A stretch of DNA of 64,000 bases from Vibrio mediterranei (GCF_900088415.1 NZ_FLLQ01000004.1:62001-126000), one strand, 5' to 3'; counted from the stretch's first letter, positions 36,189 through 45,215 are shown. Program-made: numbers and translations. The notes: generated from the letters alone by a model not told the origin.

Positions 36189-36212
36189 GGACGTCTAGAT
36201 GTTTACACATCC
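36189..36212. promoter_or_regulatory. Tandem met boxes (MetJ operator)
   Basis: Three adjacent 8-base boxes resemble the MetJ consensus AGACGTCT: GGACGTCT (7 of 8), AGATGTTT (6 of 8) and ACACATCC (weaker). MetJ binds such tandem boxes with S-adenosylmethionine. They sit closer to metR than to metE. Confidence 0.65.
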
Positions 36213-36261
36213 TGCAAATCACGTTAAGTTAATAGTTAAGGGAACAGGATGAGGGATATTC

Positions 36262-37173
36262 ATGATAGAGCTAAAGCACTTAAAGACATTGGCATCGCTA
36301 CGAGATACAGGATCACTAACTGCGACCGCCACATCGCTACACCTAACTCAGTCCGCCCTCTCTCATCAACTAAAGGACTTAGAAGCGCGTATCGGTTCAC
36401 CGTTGTTTATTCGCAAGACACGCCCAGTTAGATTTACCTCGGAAGGTGAGATACTGCTCAACCTCGCGAATGAAATTCTTCCTCGCATAGCGCAAGCAGA
36501 GGGGGATTTAGCAGGTCTCAAGGAAGACATCAACGGGCGTTTACACATGGCAATAGACTGTCATTCTTGCTTTCAGTGGCTGATGCCTGCTTTGAAAGAG
36601 TACCAACTCGCTTGGCCACATGTAGAGCTCGATTTTTCCTCTGGTTTTGGCTTTGAGCCTATTCCTGCTTTAGTTGCTGGAGAGCTAGATTTGGTGATTA
36701 CCTCCGATATCCAACCGCGCTCTGAAATTCATTATGAACCCCTATTCGATTTTGAGATGCGTTTAGTCACGTCCATCTCTCACCCACTAGCAGAAAAATC
36801 TGTAATTGAGCCGGAAGATCTATCAGAGCAGACCTTATTGACGTATCCAGTTCAAAAGCAACGTCTCGATGTAGTAAAACACTTCTTAACCCCAGCAGGG
36901 ATAGAACCAAACAAATGGAAACAAGCTGACAACACCTTAATGTTGGTGCAAATGGTATCGGCGGGCTTAGGGGTCGCTGCTTTACCTAACTGGGCAGTGA
37001 GTGAGTTTTCTCGTCAAGGGTTAATCACCAGCAAGCCACTAGGACAAGGGCTTTGGCGAAGACTCTTTGCTGGGGTGAGAAATGGAGAAAAGGATAAACA
37101 CTATCTGCAGGCATTTTTCGGCACAGCAAGAACGCAATGTCAGCAGCATCTGGAAGGTATCAAGATCGCTTAA
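36262..37173 (+). CDS. metR: MetR, LysR-family activator of methionine synthesis
   Basis: A 303-aa LysR regulator that uses homocysteine to activate metE. The helix-turn-helix at about residues 15-40 reads TATATSLHLTQSALSHQLKDLE. The effector domain has CHSCFQWLMPALKEY and SGFGFEPIPALVAGELDLVITSD, typical of MetR. GAGG stands about 8 bases before the ATG. Divergence from metE with a MetR site between them confirms the call. Confidence 0.95.
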   Translation: MIELKHLKTLASLRDTGSLTATATSLHLTQSALSHQLKDLEARIGSPLFIRKTRPVRFTSEGEILLNLANEILPRIAQAEGDLAGLKEDINGRLHMAIDCHSCFQWLMPALKEYQLAWPHVELDFSSGFGFEPIPALVAGELDLVITSDIQPRSEIHYEPLFDFEMRLVTSISHPLAEKSVIEPEDLSEQTLLTYPVQKQRLDVVKHFLTPAGIEPNKWKQADNTLMLVQMVSAGLGVAALPNWAVSEFSRQGLITSKPLGQGLWRRLFAGVRNGEKDKHYLQAFFGTARTQCQQHLEGIKIA

Positions 37174-37202
37174 GTTCTATTGTAGAAGTCGATTCAAAAA
37201 GT

Positions 37203-37225
37203 AAGCCCTCCATAATGGAGGGCTT
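37203..37225. terminator. Hairpin between metR and the GT39-like gene
   Basis: AAGCCCTCCAT pairs with ATGGAGGGCTT, leaving a very short loop. T-rich tails are weak on both sides. It separates two convergent genes. Confidence 0.75.
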
Positions 37226-37248
37226 AATTCGTTGTAACGCAGTACTGG

Positions 37249-38745
37249 TTAAGAACGTGGACTCACGATTCCCAAACATACTACTTGTTGTTTGTCCTGT
37301 GGAGAATCTTGATAAATCACTTCTTGTTGAATATCAGGTACAAACTGCGGCCATTCATTAGTAAAGCGAGCAAATACTCCTTCTTTACATCCTGCCCCCA
37401 TATTGCCCATCAACAACACACCTTGCTGCTCAATTGCCTCTGCTGTGATATGACGATTGTAAACATTTGGTAGCGTCTCATTGCTCCACTGGTTTGTCAT
37501 TTTTGGATGAGGTGCGATATAGAAGGTAAACCATTGAGAAAGCTCTGTCCCACCAACTAATGTCAGTGGCTTATCATTGTGCTGATACCAAAACTGTTCT
37601 GCTTCAATGCTTAACGTCTTAATGCCGCTAAAGCTCTGCCCCGCATTGCGAACGTTAAAGATCATCACCGAGGCATAACCAACAATCATAACTAATGCCA
37701 TCACTGACAATACTTTAAATGGTCTCGATAGTTTACCCACAACATCTTTTGCTAGATAGGCAACTAATACTGCTGGTGCTGGCATGAAGAACGGGTGTAG
37801 CCATTCCACAAGGCGATTACCTTTATGGAAGGTGAACCAAGCCATGATAAGCACCAGAGGAGCCAATAAAACAAACGTTGTTAGCCATACTTTTTCAGGC
37901 ACATCTTTAGTCAGTTTAAGCGCCCGTTTGCCTAGCAACGCCGCTAACAAAACAAACGGATAGAATACCGATAATAGCGCTAACCAACTACCAGGACTCA
38001 ACTGCGCCGATACTTGACCACTCACCCATTTCACTGACGAGAAGTTGTTGGCAAACATCCAAAAGAAGTTTGGCGTTACTAAAGCTAGAAATGCGACAAT
38101 ACCGGCATAGAAATACGGTTCTTTCCAAAAGCGACGCACGTTTGGCACTGTAAGGCTAAGTACAAATACCATCGCAACTGGTGCAAAGGTCGTGTATTTA
38201 GCCATTGCAGAGCAACCGGCTAACACACCAAACGGTAACCACCACTTCGCGTTTTCATAAACCGCTTTGACAAAAAACAGCAAAATCCATGACCAAGAAC
38301 CAAACAACAAATAGTTGTCGTTATATGGGATGGCTTCAAAGTTGATAACGCCTGATAAGTTCAGAGTCAGCAACCCCAACCAAGCTAAGGCCGTTGAGTC
38401 CGTAAGTTTGTAAGCGAGTCTGTAGCAACCCAGCATACCCAATGCGATAACAGAGAAGTGTCCTACATACCAAAATGCTGATGCAAACTCTGTGGTATCT
38501 GAGACAAGTAAAATACGAGCAAAGAAGCCTACAAACCACGGATTATTCGGACTTCCCCATTCCCCATTACTGGCCCAGTTCAACGCTTCCACTGCGTCAT
38601 AAGGTACGGTTGGATCTAGGTGATAAGACACCAAAGACCAAGCGACGGCATAGAAAAAACACCACATGAATGCAAAGCGATGCGAACGCTGCACATCTGT
38701 TGAACTCATGGATGCTCGGTCAAAACTGAGAATAGTTGAAAACAT
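37249..38745 (-). CDS. Glycosyltransferase family 39-like membrane protein
   Basis: A 498-aa polytopic inner-membrane protein with about 10-12 segments. The first periplasmic loop (SYHLDPTVPYDAVEALNWASNGEW) has the acidic Asp-Ala/Glu pattern of GT-C enzymes of the ArnT/PMT group, which move sugars from lipid carriers. The soluble C-terminal 110 residues are periplasmic, with two cysteines (MGAGCKEG, VVCLGIV). The ATG at 38745 has no good ribosome site; an ATG at 38709 (MSSTDVQRS) is an alternative start. The acceptor is unknown, perhaps lipid A or another glycan. It stands alone. Confidence 0.72.
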   Translation of the reverse strand: MFSTILSFDRASMSSTDVQRSHRFAFMWCFFYAVAWSLVSYHLDPTVPYDAVEALNWASNGEWGSPNNPWFVGFFARILLVSDTTEFASAFWYVGHFSVIALGMLGCYRLAYKLTDSTALAWLGLLTLNLSGVINFEAIPYNDNYLLFGSWSWILLFFVKAVYENAKWWLPFGVLAGCSAMAKYTTFAPVAMVFVLSLTVPNVRRFWKEPYFYAGIVAFLALVTPNFFWMFANNFSSVKWVSGQVSAQLSPGSWLALLSVFYPFVLLAALLGKRALKLTKDVPEKVWLTTFVLLAPLVLIMAWFTFHKGNRLVEWLHPFFMPAPAVLVAYLAKDVVGKLSRPFKVLSVMALVMIVGYASVMIFNVRNAGQSFSGIKTLSIEAEQFWYQHNDKPLTLVGGTELSQWFTFYIAPHPKMTNQWSNETLPNVYNRHITAEAIEQQGVLLMGNMGAGCKEGVFARFTNEWPQFVPDIQQEVIYQDSPQDKQQVVCLGIVSPRS

Positions 38746-39086
38746 TGGCTAAAAAGGGCTCCCCTAAAAAGTCAAAATAGAAGGTTTTGGCGATAGACTT
38801 TACTCACTTGAAGTGCATCACAAAATGGCTTCAAGTCATTTTTCTGTAAATATCTTAGTTATTAATAAGTTATATAAATAAGTGATACTTATAATATGAA
38901 TAGTCTATATGGATAGATAGTCAAGAGCTGTAATGAAATGTCAGCATCGAAGGGACAGAAGAGTACCTTCAGATCGGAAGAGTAAAACGAGAAGTGACTG
39001 ATTCTATTTATGAATCACACCATTCAATGCATTCTGTACAAACTGCATTAAACCGTGTGATTCATAATAATTAGAGAGATGTTGAA
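38746..39086. other. Intergenic region with long inverted repeat
   Basis: No gene was seen. It is A/T-rich and holds a two-part inverted repeat (39008-39067). A 12-base stretch, AGATCGGAAGAG (38971-38982), equals the start of a common sequencing adapter. Confidence 0.55.
39008..39067. repeat. Nested inverted repeat after melB
   Basis: Outer arms TTATGAATCACAC and GTGTGATTCATAA are 13 bases and perfect. Inside, AATGCA and TGCATT can also pair around a 12-base loop. It lies 20 bases after the melB stop on the minus strand and could end or protect that transcript, although no T-run follows. Confidence 0.7.
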
Positions 39087-40460
39087 TTATTGCGCGTTAG
39101 CCGTTTGAGATTCCACCTGTTCGATGTGCTGAACCGCACTCTCAGAAAACCCATCGTGCAAGTGATAATAGCGTTTGTAAACAATGCCACTAATCGCCAT
39201 TAAGATTGCAGGTAAGCCCACCATCATGAACTCAATGCCAAAAATAGTATCCGCAGTTTGTTCTACGTTCGGTACATAGCCGACTAATGACAGTCCCACA
39301 CCAACGATGAAGCCACCGGCTGCACCCGCGAATTTTACCAACATGGTTTGAACTGAGAAAATAACACTCTCGCTGCGACGACCAGTTTTATATTCACCAT
39401 AGTCCACAACATCAGCAAGCATCACTGTTTGTAGTGCATTCGCAATACCGATACCAAATTTGATAGCTGCACCTGAGAGACCGATAAGCACCACGTTACC
39501 CGGAGCCAAGCCACTCATCGCAAGTAACAGGCCACATGAGAGTATCGGGAAACCACAAGCGATAAACCACAAGTTCTTTCTAGGCAACTTAGCAGCAATG
39601 CGTGGGAATAAGAAAACACCCGCGACTTCCGCGGCACCAGCAACCATCATATAGATTGGGAAAAGTTCAGGATTTCCTAGCGCATAAGAAAAATAATAGA
39701 TAGCAAATCCGCCCACTAGCAAGTTAGCGATTTGGAAAGATAATACCGTGCCAATCAGTGCTTTTAGTTGGTCATTTTGACCAATAATTACCATGACATC
39801 TTTGAAATTAAACTTCTCCGCTGCATTTGCTTTGATGTTGGTATCTTCTTTTACGTTTCGAGCTACCAAGAAAGCACTTAACACAAATAGAATCGCGATT
39901 AGGATTGATAGATTGAAGAAACCGTCTCCTTGATTGCCATCTCCTAACGTACCAACAATATGCAAGCCGTAAGTACCGATGATAAACCATGCCAAGCTAG
40001 CAAATAGACGAGGCCATACGACTAACTTCTCGCGCTCTTGTCTAGAGCTAGACAACGCTGGAATCATCGACCAATAAGGAATGTCCATAATGGTATAGGT
40101 CAGTCCCCATAAGATGTACGCTGCCGCAGCATATACATATAAGGTTGTACCCTCAAACATATGAGTACTAAACAACGCAATCAGCACAACCGCGTTTAGA
40201 ATCGTCCCAACAACAATCCACGGACGGAACTTACCCATTTTTGAACGAGTGTTGTCAACGATCACGCCCATAAGTGGGTCAGTCACAGCATCGAAAATTC
40301 GGGCCACAAGGAAGATTGAACCGACAAACGCAGCGGACAACCCTGCGACGTCTGTAAAGTAGAACATTAGGAAGATGTAGATAGGTGCACAAGCAAAGTC
40401 TTTGCCTAAAGCACCTAGGCCATATGAGAGTTTGGTTTTTAGAGTCAGTTGATCAGACAT
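39087..40460 (-). CDS. melB: MelB-type melibiose/alpha-galactoside:sodium symporter
   Basis: A 457-aa carrier of the GPH family (MFS fold, 12 segments). The opening TKLSYGLGALGKDFACAPIYIFLMFYFTDVAGLS carries the sodium-site acidic pattern (KDF, FTD). It is followed by ARIFDAVTDPLMGVIVDNTRSKMGKFRPWI and YTIMDIPYWSMIP, very like E. coli MelB. The adjacent alpha-galactosidase and a LacI-family regulator support melibiose or raffinose-type sugars as substrate. Its upstream region holds two operators of that regulator (40547 and 40664), so it may be transcribed separately from the galactosidase gene. Confidence 0.88.
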   Translation of the reverse strand: MSDQLTLKTKLSYGLGALGKDFACAPIYIFLMFYFTDVAGLSAAFVGSIFLVARIFDAVTDPLMGVIVDNTRSKMGKFRPWIVVGTILNAVVLIALFSTHMFEGTTLYVYAAAAYILWGLTYTIMDIPYWSMIPALSSSRQEREKLVVWPRLFASLAWFIIGTYGLHIVGTLGDGNQGDGFFNLSILIAILFVLSAFLVARNVKEDTNIKANAAEKFNFKDVMVIIGQNDQLKALIGTVLSFQIANLLVGGFAIYYFSYALGNPELFPIYMMVAGAAEVAGVFLFPRIAAKLPRKNLWFIACGFPILSCGLLLAMSGLAPGNVVLIGLSGAAIKFGIGIANALQTVMLADVVDYGEYKTGRRSESVIFSVQTMLVKFAGAAGGFIVGVGLSLVGYVPNVEQTADTIFGIEFMMVGLPAILMAISGIVYKRYYHLHDGFSESAVQHIEQVESQTANAQ

Positions 40461-40546
40461 AGGTTACACTTAGTTTCTTTGATTTATTGGTCTGAGCGCA
40501 ATCCTACTGACAGAAGAGTCACCTTTCTGTGATCAATGACCACAAC

Positions 40547-40560
40547 TGGAAACGTTTACA
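40547..40560. promoter_or_regulatory. LacI-family operator before melB (site 1)
   Basis: TGGAAACGTTTACA is a near-perfect 14-base palindrome, about 87 bases before the melB start. It is identical to the site at 42931. Confidence 0.82.
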
Positions 40561-40663
40561 CATACATATTGAGAAATGAGATCTAAAACAACAAAACATG
40601 ACAATATGTAAATTAAATGTGATCGAGTACATCTAATATTAGCTTTAAGGAGTAAAAACAAAC

Positions 40664-40677
40664 AGGAAACGATTACA
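40664..40677. promoter_or_regulatory. LacI-family operator before melB (site 2)
   Basis: AGGAAACGATTACA differs by two bases from the site at 40547 and lies 117 bases from it, a spacing that could allow DNA looping. Confidence 0.72.
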
Positions 40678-40689
40678 AATAGACCAATA

Positions 40690-40724
40690 AAAAAGGCTGC
40701 AAGACAAAGTCATGCAGCCTTTTT
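40690..40724 (-). terminator. Terminator of the alpha-galactosidase gene
   Basis: AAAAAGGCTGCA pairs with TGCAGCCTTTTT around an 11-base loop. The minus strand reads into a T-run, just after the galactosidase stop. Confidence 0.9.
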
Positions 40725-40738
40725 GCAATCAGTACAGT

Positions 40739-42853
40739 TTAGAGTCTCTGTAACACCACTAGAACCGCAGATTCTGAGTCTAGTATCGGCATCGTCAACC
40801 CAATCTCTTCGCACCATTCTCCGGTTAACTCACATCCCTCTTCCATCCAAGGCGGTTGGTAGTTAACGATGTCATCAAACAAAGCAGGTTTATCAATCAC
40901 GGAAACTTTGTACCTTGCTTTAGGATCCAATCCTGGTATCCGTAGATGCCCACTCAACGAATTCGTTGGCATGGCCAACTGAGCGATCTGGATAACCGCT
41001 TGAGACTGGTCCTTGGCAATAACAGCCGAGATCTTATGAGCGTTATCATCGGTTTCAAGACGCCATGAATTCCCGCTGTGTAGCAACGATCGCAATGATT
41101 TATGCAACTTGATGTAGCGCTCAAATCCTTGCTTTTCAATGTCACTTTCTTTGACTGGATCAAGTTCGATTCCCATATGACCGAACAAGGCGGTGAGGCC
41201 CCTAAATTCGATAGAGTGACGGCGTCTGGTACTATGGCAATGACTCGCGCCGATATGGCTCCCCATGACTTCCGGTGGGAAGAAATAGCTCATACCTCGT
41301 TGTATAGACTGTCGCTCGAGCGCATCATTATTATCTGATGCCCAGAAGCGATGGGTACGCTTCAACACTTCAAAATCGATTCTCCCACCGCCTGCTGCAC
41401 ACGATTCAATTTCTACGTTAGGATGTTTTTCTCGCACTTTATCAACCAGCTGATAATAGCGAACCACTTGTTGATACCCAGCCGCTCTACCTTTGTGTCC
41501 GGGTTGCACCACTTCACGATTCATATCCCACTTGATATAGCCGATATTGTATGTGGATAGGAAATAATCCAAGCGCTCAAACAAGAACTCAAACGCGGCA
41601 TCATTTTGAAGATCGATGACATATTGGTTGCGCCCAGTAGGCTGTTGATAGCCATCAACTGCCAGCAGCCAATCAGGGTGACTACGATAAAGATCGGAAT
41701 TTTTGTTGATCATTTCCGGCTCAAACCATAGGCCAAATTCCATTCCGAGACTGTTTACATGCTCAACAACAGGCTGCAAACCGTTTGGATATTTCGTTTC
41801 ATCTAGAAACCAATCCCCCAACGCAGCTTTGTCGCCATCGCGGCCCTTAAACCACCCGTCGTCTATAATAAAGCGCTCAACGCCCATCTGTGATGCTTGT
41901 GTCGCCATAGACATAATGTAGTCAGGATCGTGATCGAAATAGATACCTTCCCATGTATTTAGGTGAATTGGACGAGGTTTATTCACAAACTCAGAAGGTA
42001 AAATTGAGTGGCGGACGTGTTCATGGAATTGCTGGCTCATGCCATTCAACCCTTTATCGCTGTAACTGGCATACAGCCAAGGAGTAGTTAGACTTTCACC
42101 TTGTTCAAGAGTCACTTCTCCGGGCAGATAGATAACTTCAGCCTGAGCATAACGGCGGCCATCAGCTTTCACATCAACTCTTAACCTGTGGTTCCCACTC
42201 CACGCAAAATGGAAACCCCACACATCACCAGACATTTCATCAAAATGGCTGGTACCCGCAATAATTGCTGGATAATGCTCATGAGAGGTCCGTCCACGGC
42301 GGTTCTCTTGTTGGAAGCCTCCTTGCAATAATGGCTGGCGTACCGTTTGGAATTCATGGACCCAGCGCCCGAAGAAGCTCATCAACTCTTTGGCTCGTTC
42401 TGGCAACATCAGAGTATTGGCTAATCGGTTTACTTGATACGCACCCGACTTGGTATTCGTGAGTGTATGACGAACTTTAACCACATCGTGCTGATCCAGA
42501 TGCAGTTCAGTGGTTAACGTTAGCCCTGCAGTAGCATCTTCACTGATTAAGGTAAGCTGACCATCCTTGTGGAGTGTCTTTGAAATGGTAAAAGCCGGAG
42601 CCCAATCTAGGCCGTTGCGGTGTCCTTCTAAGGCCGGACTGCTAAATAACCCGCGAGCTAACTCCGGAGTTAAAGACATAGCGATATCATCATCCAAGCG
42701 CCCATAAGGAACTGGGCGATGCAACGCCAACCGTGATTGAGGGTGAGATACATCGATGTTCTTACCCCAGTGCAAAATCTCGGCTAACTCCCCGACTTCA
42801 AGAAGCATCTGTGTGCTGGTGCCCTTAAGTTCAATCAGCGTTTTATTTGTCAT
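40739..42853 (-). CDS. GH36 alpha-galactosidase
   Basis: A 704-aa intracellular glycoside hydrolase without signal peptide, which releases galactose from melibiose, raffinose and similar sugars. The N-terminal beta-sandwich precedes the catalytic barrel. The nucleophile is Asp443 in YIKWDMNR. Asp507 in FWASDNND is the likely acid/base, and SCAAGGGRID is the conserved family segment before it. The length is typical of tetrameric GH36 enzymes. The gene faces away from the LacI-family regulator gene and shares control sites with it. It is not related in sequence to E. coli MelA, which is GH4. Confidence 0.93.
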   Translation of the reverse strand: MTNKTLIELKGTSTQMLLEVGELAEILHWGKNIDVSHPQSRLALHRPVPYGRLDDDIAMSLTPELARGLFSSPALEGHRNGLDWAPAFTISKTLHKDGQLTLISEDATAGLTLTTELHLDQHDVVKVRHTLTNTKSGAYQVNRLANTLMLPERAKELMSFFGRWVHEFQTVRQPLLQGGFQQENRRGRTSHEHYPAIIAGTSHFDEMSGDVWGFHFAWSGNHRLRVDVKADGRRYAQAEVIYLPGEVTLEQGESLTTPWLYASYSDKGLNGMSQQFHEHVRHSILPSEFVNKPRPIHLNTWEGIYFDHDPDYIMSMATQASQMGVERFIIDDGWFKGRDGDKAALGDWFLDETKYPNGLQPVVEHVNSLGMEFGLWFEPEMINKNSDLYRSHPDWLLAVDGYQQPTGRNQYVIDLQNDAAFEFLFERLDYFLSTYNIGYIKWDMNREVVQPGHKGRAAGYQQVVRYYQLVDKVREKHPNVEIESCAAGGGRIDFEVLKRTHRFWASDNNDALERQSIQRGMSYFFPPEVMGSHIGASHCHSTRRRHSIEFRGLTALFGHMGIELDPVKESDIEKQGFERYIKLHKSLRSLLHSGNSWRLETDDNAHKISAVIAKDQSQAVIQIAQLAMPTNSLSGHLRIPGLDPKARYKVSVIDKPALFDDIVNYQPPWMEEGCELTGEWCEEIGLTMPILDSESAVLVVLQRL

Positions 42854-42930
42854 TCACTCTAACCTCAGAAACGATTTGCTCTACATAATAGCTTCAAATC
42901 ATAGAAATTCTGTGAGGCACTGCATAATCA

Positions 42931-42944
42931 TGGAAACGTTTACA
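42931..42944. promoter_or_regulatory. LacI-family operator before the alpha-galactosidase gene
   Basis: TGGAAACGTTTACA, identical to the site at 40547, stands 77 bases before the alpha-galactosidase start. Confidence 0.82.
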
Positions 42945-43060
42945 ATTATAGTATATTCAAAGCTCGTTTTCTGAGCGTAGGAGGATAAAGCGACGAAACG
43001 TAAAATTGTGTTCAAGCAAGACGGTCAGATAGAGTTAAACTTTATTCACAGTGACATTTT

Positions 43061-43074
43061 TGGAAACGATTACT
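43061..43074. promoter_or_regulatory. LacI-family operator before the regulator gene
   Basis: TGGAAACGATTACT lies about 100 bases before the regulator start. It suggests autoregulation and, with 42931, possible looping. Confidence 0.72.
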
Positions 43075-43172
43075 CTAATCGTTAAAAATGGGGGTTCACG
43101 CACACTAATAGCGTTTGTCATATTTGCTTAAGCATTGTTTAATAAAATGATTAATAAGATGTAGAGAGCGTC

Positions 43173-44171
43173 ATGGCCACAATCAAAGAAGTCGCAAAAG
43201 AAGCTGGCGTTTCAATCGCGACCACATCCCGAGTCATAAACAACGCGCCCCACACCAGTGAGGCCGCTATCGTTGCAGTTCAAGCTGCTATGAAAAAACT
43301 TGGCTATCGACCAAATGCAAACGCGCGCGCGCTGGTTAGCAAATCGTCCAATACTGTAGGGATTCTGGTACACGACGTATCTGCTCCGTTCTTTGGGGCT
43401 ATGGTTAAAGCCATAGATACCATTGCTGCAGAACAAGGCAAACAAATTCTTATTGGTAGCGGATACCACGATCCAGTCAAAGAGCGAAATGCCATCAACC
43501 TGCTCATTAGCAGTCGCTGTGAGTCACTTGTCATCCACAGTAAAGGACTGTCAGATGAAGAGCTCACCGAACTGGCCGACGAAATACCCGGAATGATGCT
43601 CATTAATCGCTCTGTTCCGGCAATCGCAGATCGCTGCATTGCACTCGATAATTTCAAAGGTTCGTATTTGGCCACTGAGTTTTTGATTAAAAACGGCCAC
43701 GAGAAAATAGGTTATATCGCCTCCAGCCACGACATCGATGATGCTCATGATCGTAGAGATGGTTACCTAGCGGCACTCAAAGATCACAACATCGAGCCCA
43801 ATGAAGAATTTATTGAGTATGGTGAGCCGGATGAGATTGGCGGTGAACAGGCCATGGTGAACCTACTCGCCAAGAATCTATCGATTACAGCCGTTGCTAC
43901 TTATAACGATGATATGGCGGCAGGCTGCTTAGCATTAATCCAAGAAAATGGTATTCGAATTCCGGAAGATATGTCGGTTATTGGATTCGATGATGGATTG
44001 ATCGCTCGTTTTATCTACCCTCGACTGACAACTATTCGTTACCCAATTCAGGTAATGGCTAAACAAGCTGTATTAGAAGCATTGCAAAGAGCCAGCGGGA
44101 AAGACGTTGAAAGAGCACAAAACCTCTTTGCGCCAATATTAGTAAAACGCTCTTCGGTAAGCAGAAGATAA
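43173..44171 (+). CDS. LacI/GalR-family repressor of the alpha-galactoside genes
   Basis: A 332-aa regulator. The helix-turn-helix and hinge helix are at residues 1-60 (TIKEVAKEAGVSIATTSRVINN, then YRPNANARALVSK). A periplasmic-binding-like sugar domain follows, with VIGFDDGLIARFIYPRLTTIRYP near the end. It probably binds the four TGGAAACGWTTACA-like sites around melB and the galactosidase gene and releases them when an alpha-galactoside or galactose is present. The effector is inferred from the neighbours. Confidence 0.9.
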   Translation: MATIKEVAKEAGVSIATTSRVINNAPHTSEAAIVAVQAAMKKLGYRPNANARALVSKSSNTVGILVHDVSAPFFGAMVKAIDTIAAEQGKQILIGSGYHDPVKERNAINLLISSRCESLVIHSKGLSDEELTELADEIPGMMLINRSVPAIADRCIALDNFKGSYLATEFLIKNGHEKIGYIASSHDIDDAHDRRDGYLAALKDHNIEPNEEFIEYGEPDEIGGEQAMVNLLAKNLSITAVATYNDDMAAGCLALIQENGIRIPEDMSVIGFDDGLIARFIYPRLTTIRYPIQVMAKQAVLEALQRASGKDVERAQNLFAPILVKRSSVSRR

Positions 44172-44187
44172 CTAGAGTTAGCTCGGT

Positions 44188-44210
44188 GCTGCGCTACTCA
44201 AGAGCGCAGC
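44188..44210. terminator. Hairpin at the convergent ends of the repressor and GNAT genes
   Basis: GCTGCGCT pairs with AGCGCAGC around a 7-base loop; one arm lies within the end of the GNAT gene. There is no T-run. Confidence 0.4.
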
Positions 44211-44731
44211 AATCCGTAGACAGCGTGGTCAACAACCCTGCCATTTAAGTTCTCGTTGCGCGTAATTATCCCTTCCAGCGAGAAGCCCAAACGCTCCGCC
44301 ACATTTCTACTAGCCGTATTTTCCGTCGCAGCACACAGCTGAACCTTTTCCATACCAAGCTCGTTAAATGCATAATCGATAAGCTTACCGACGCTGCGCG
44401 TTACAATCCCGTTACCTTGTGCCTTTGATGACAGCCAGTAACCTAACTCCACCTTCTTTAGCGACAGGTTGATAGCGTTAAAACTAATGTTTCCTACCAA
44501 CTCGCTACGATAGATCATGGCACACACCAAAGATTTACCATCCGCGTAATCGTGCAGTGACTGGCTAATAAATCGCTGGAAAAAAGCTTCTGAGTCGGCA
44601 TGAGGTGGCCACGCTAACCATTGCGCTAAGTAGTCACGTTGCTCGTTAACAATCTCCAGATACTGTCTTGCAAAAGAAGGTTGTACCAACGCAAGCTCAA
44701 TTTCGTTATCAACTTTTAGAGTGAACACCAC
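44198..44731 (-). CDS. GNAT-family acetyltransferase (RimJ/RimL-like)
   Basis: A 177-aa N-acetyltransferase. The core shows the strand VELGYWLSSKAQGNGIVTRSV with the acetyl-CoA loop QGNG. The C-terminal TASRNVAERLGFSLEGIITRNENLNGRVVDHAVYGL is typical of RimL-like enzymes that acetylate ribosomal proteins or other N-terminal amines. The exact substrate is unknown. The gene stands alone, convergent with the repressor gene. Confidence 0.88.
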   Translation of the reverse strand: MVFTLKVDNEIELALVQPSFARQYLEIVNEQRDYLAQWLAWPPHADSEAFFQRFISQSLHDYADGKSLVCAMIYRSELVGNISFNAINLSLKKVELGYWLSSKAQGNGIVTRSVGKLIDYAFNELGMEKVQLCAATENTASRNVAERLGFSLEGIITRNENLNGRVVDHAVYGLLRS

Positions 44732-44922
44732 AAGTCTCCCTTCAACGTCTAACTAACAGATTAATCAGAATCTTTTCTTTTAGTCGTGGTCTAGTTATAC
44801 CTGATTAATGAGATTTCACAATTATCAGATTTTTGCGGGATTGATATTTCCACAGAATCACTTGGTTTACACCGCATAACCTGAGACAATCCGCCGGTAA
44901 TTCTTATATCAAATGGCTCATT

Positions 44923-45162
44923 ATGAAAATCTTAGTTCGAAACCTTGACCGTGACACAATTGAACACGACGTACGAAAACTGTTTCTAGGCTACGGCCGC
45001 GTTGTTGAATGTACACTGGTGTTGGATAAGGAAACGGGTAAGTCCAAAGGCTTTGCGTTCGTAGATATGCCAAACGAAGATGAAGCGAAAGTGGCGATCA
45101 AAGAACTGAACCTTACCATGTTCAATGGCAGCAAGATTCGCGTGAAATTTGCAGGTCACTAA
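44923..45162 (+). CDS. Small RRM RNA-binding protein
   Basis: A 79-aa protein made of one RNA-recognition motif. RNP2 is ILVRNL (residues 3-8) and RNP1 is KGFAFVDM, each with the aromatic or hydrophobic positions that stack on RNA. Such single-RRM proteins occur in cyanobacteria and in several marine gammaproteobacteria, often with cold or stress roles; this one's role is unknown. It has a strong shared terminator after it. Confidence 0.93.
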   Translation: MKILVRNLDRDTIEHDVRKLFLGYGRVVECTLVLDKETGKSKGFAFVDMPNEDEAKVAIKELNLTMFNGSKIRVKFAGH

Positions 45163-45183
45163 TGTGCAGGTCACCAAGACCAA

Positions 45184-45208
45184 TAAGGCCAGTCTATGAC
45201 TGGCCTTA
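45184..45208. terminator. Bidirectional terminator between the RRM and VF530 genes
   Basis: TAAGGCCAGTC pairs with GACTGGCCTTA around loop TAT. It serves two convergent genes. Confidence 0.85.
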
Positions 45209-45215
45209 ACAATTT

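Larger units (their letters stand above)
42854..43172. other. Divergent control region of the alpha-galactoside genes
   Basis: No gene was seen. Two LacI-family operators (42931 and 43061) lie 130 bases apart between the galactosidase gene and its regulator gene. Promoters for both must be here, but I could not define them surely. Confidence 0.6.

Noticed and set aside
39008..39067. Integron attC site
   Set aside because: The hairpin lacks the RYYYAAC and GTTRRRY end motifs, and there is no integrase or cassette array.
40501..40645. CRP sites before melB
   Set aside because: Two TGTGA half-sites were seen (about 40528 and 40619), but the second halves do not fit at the right spacing, so they were not listed.
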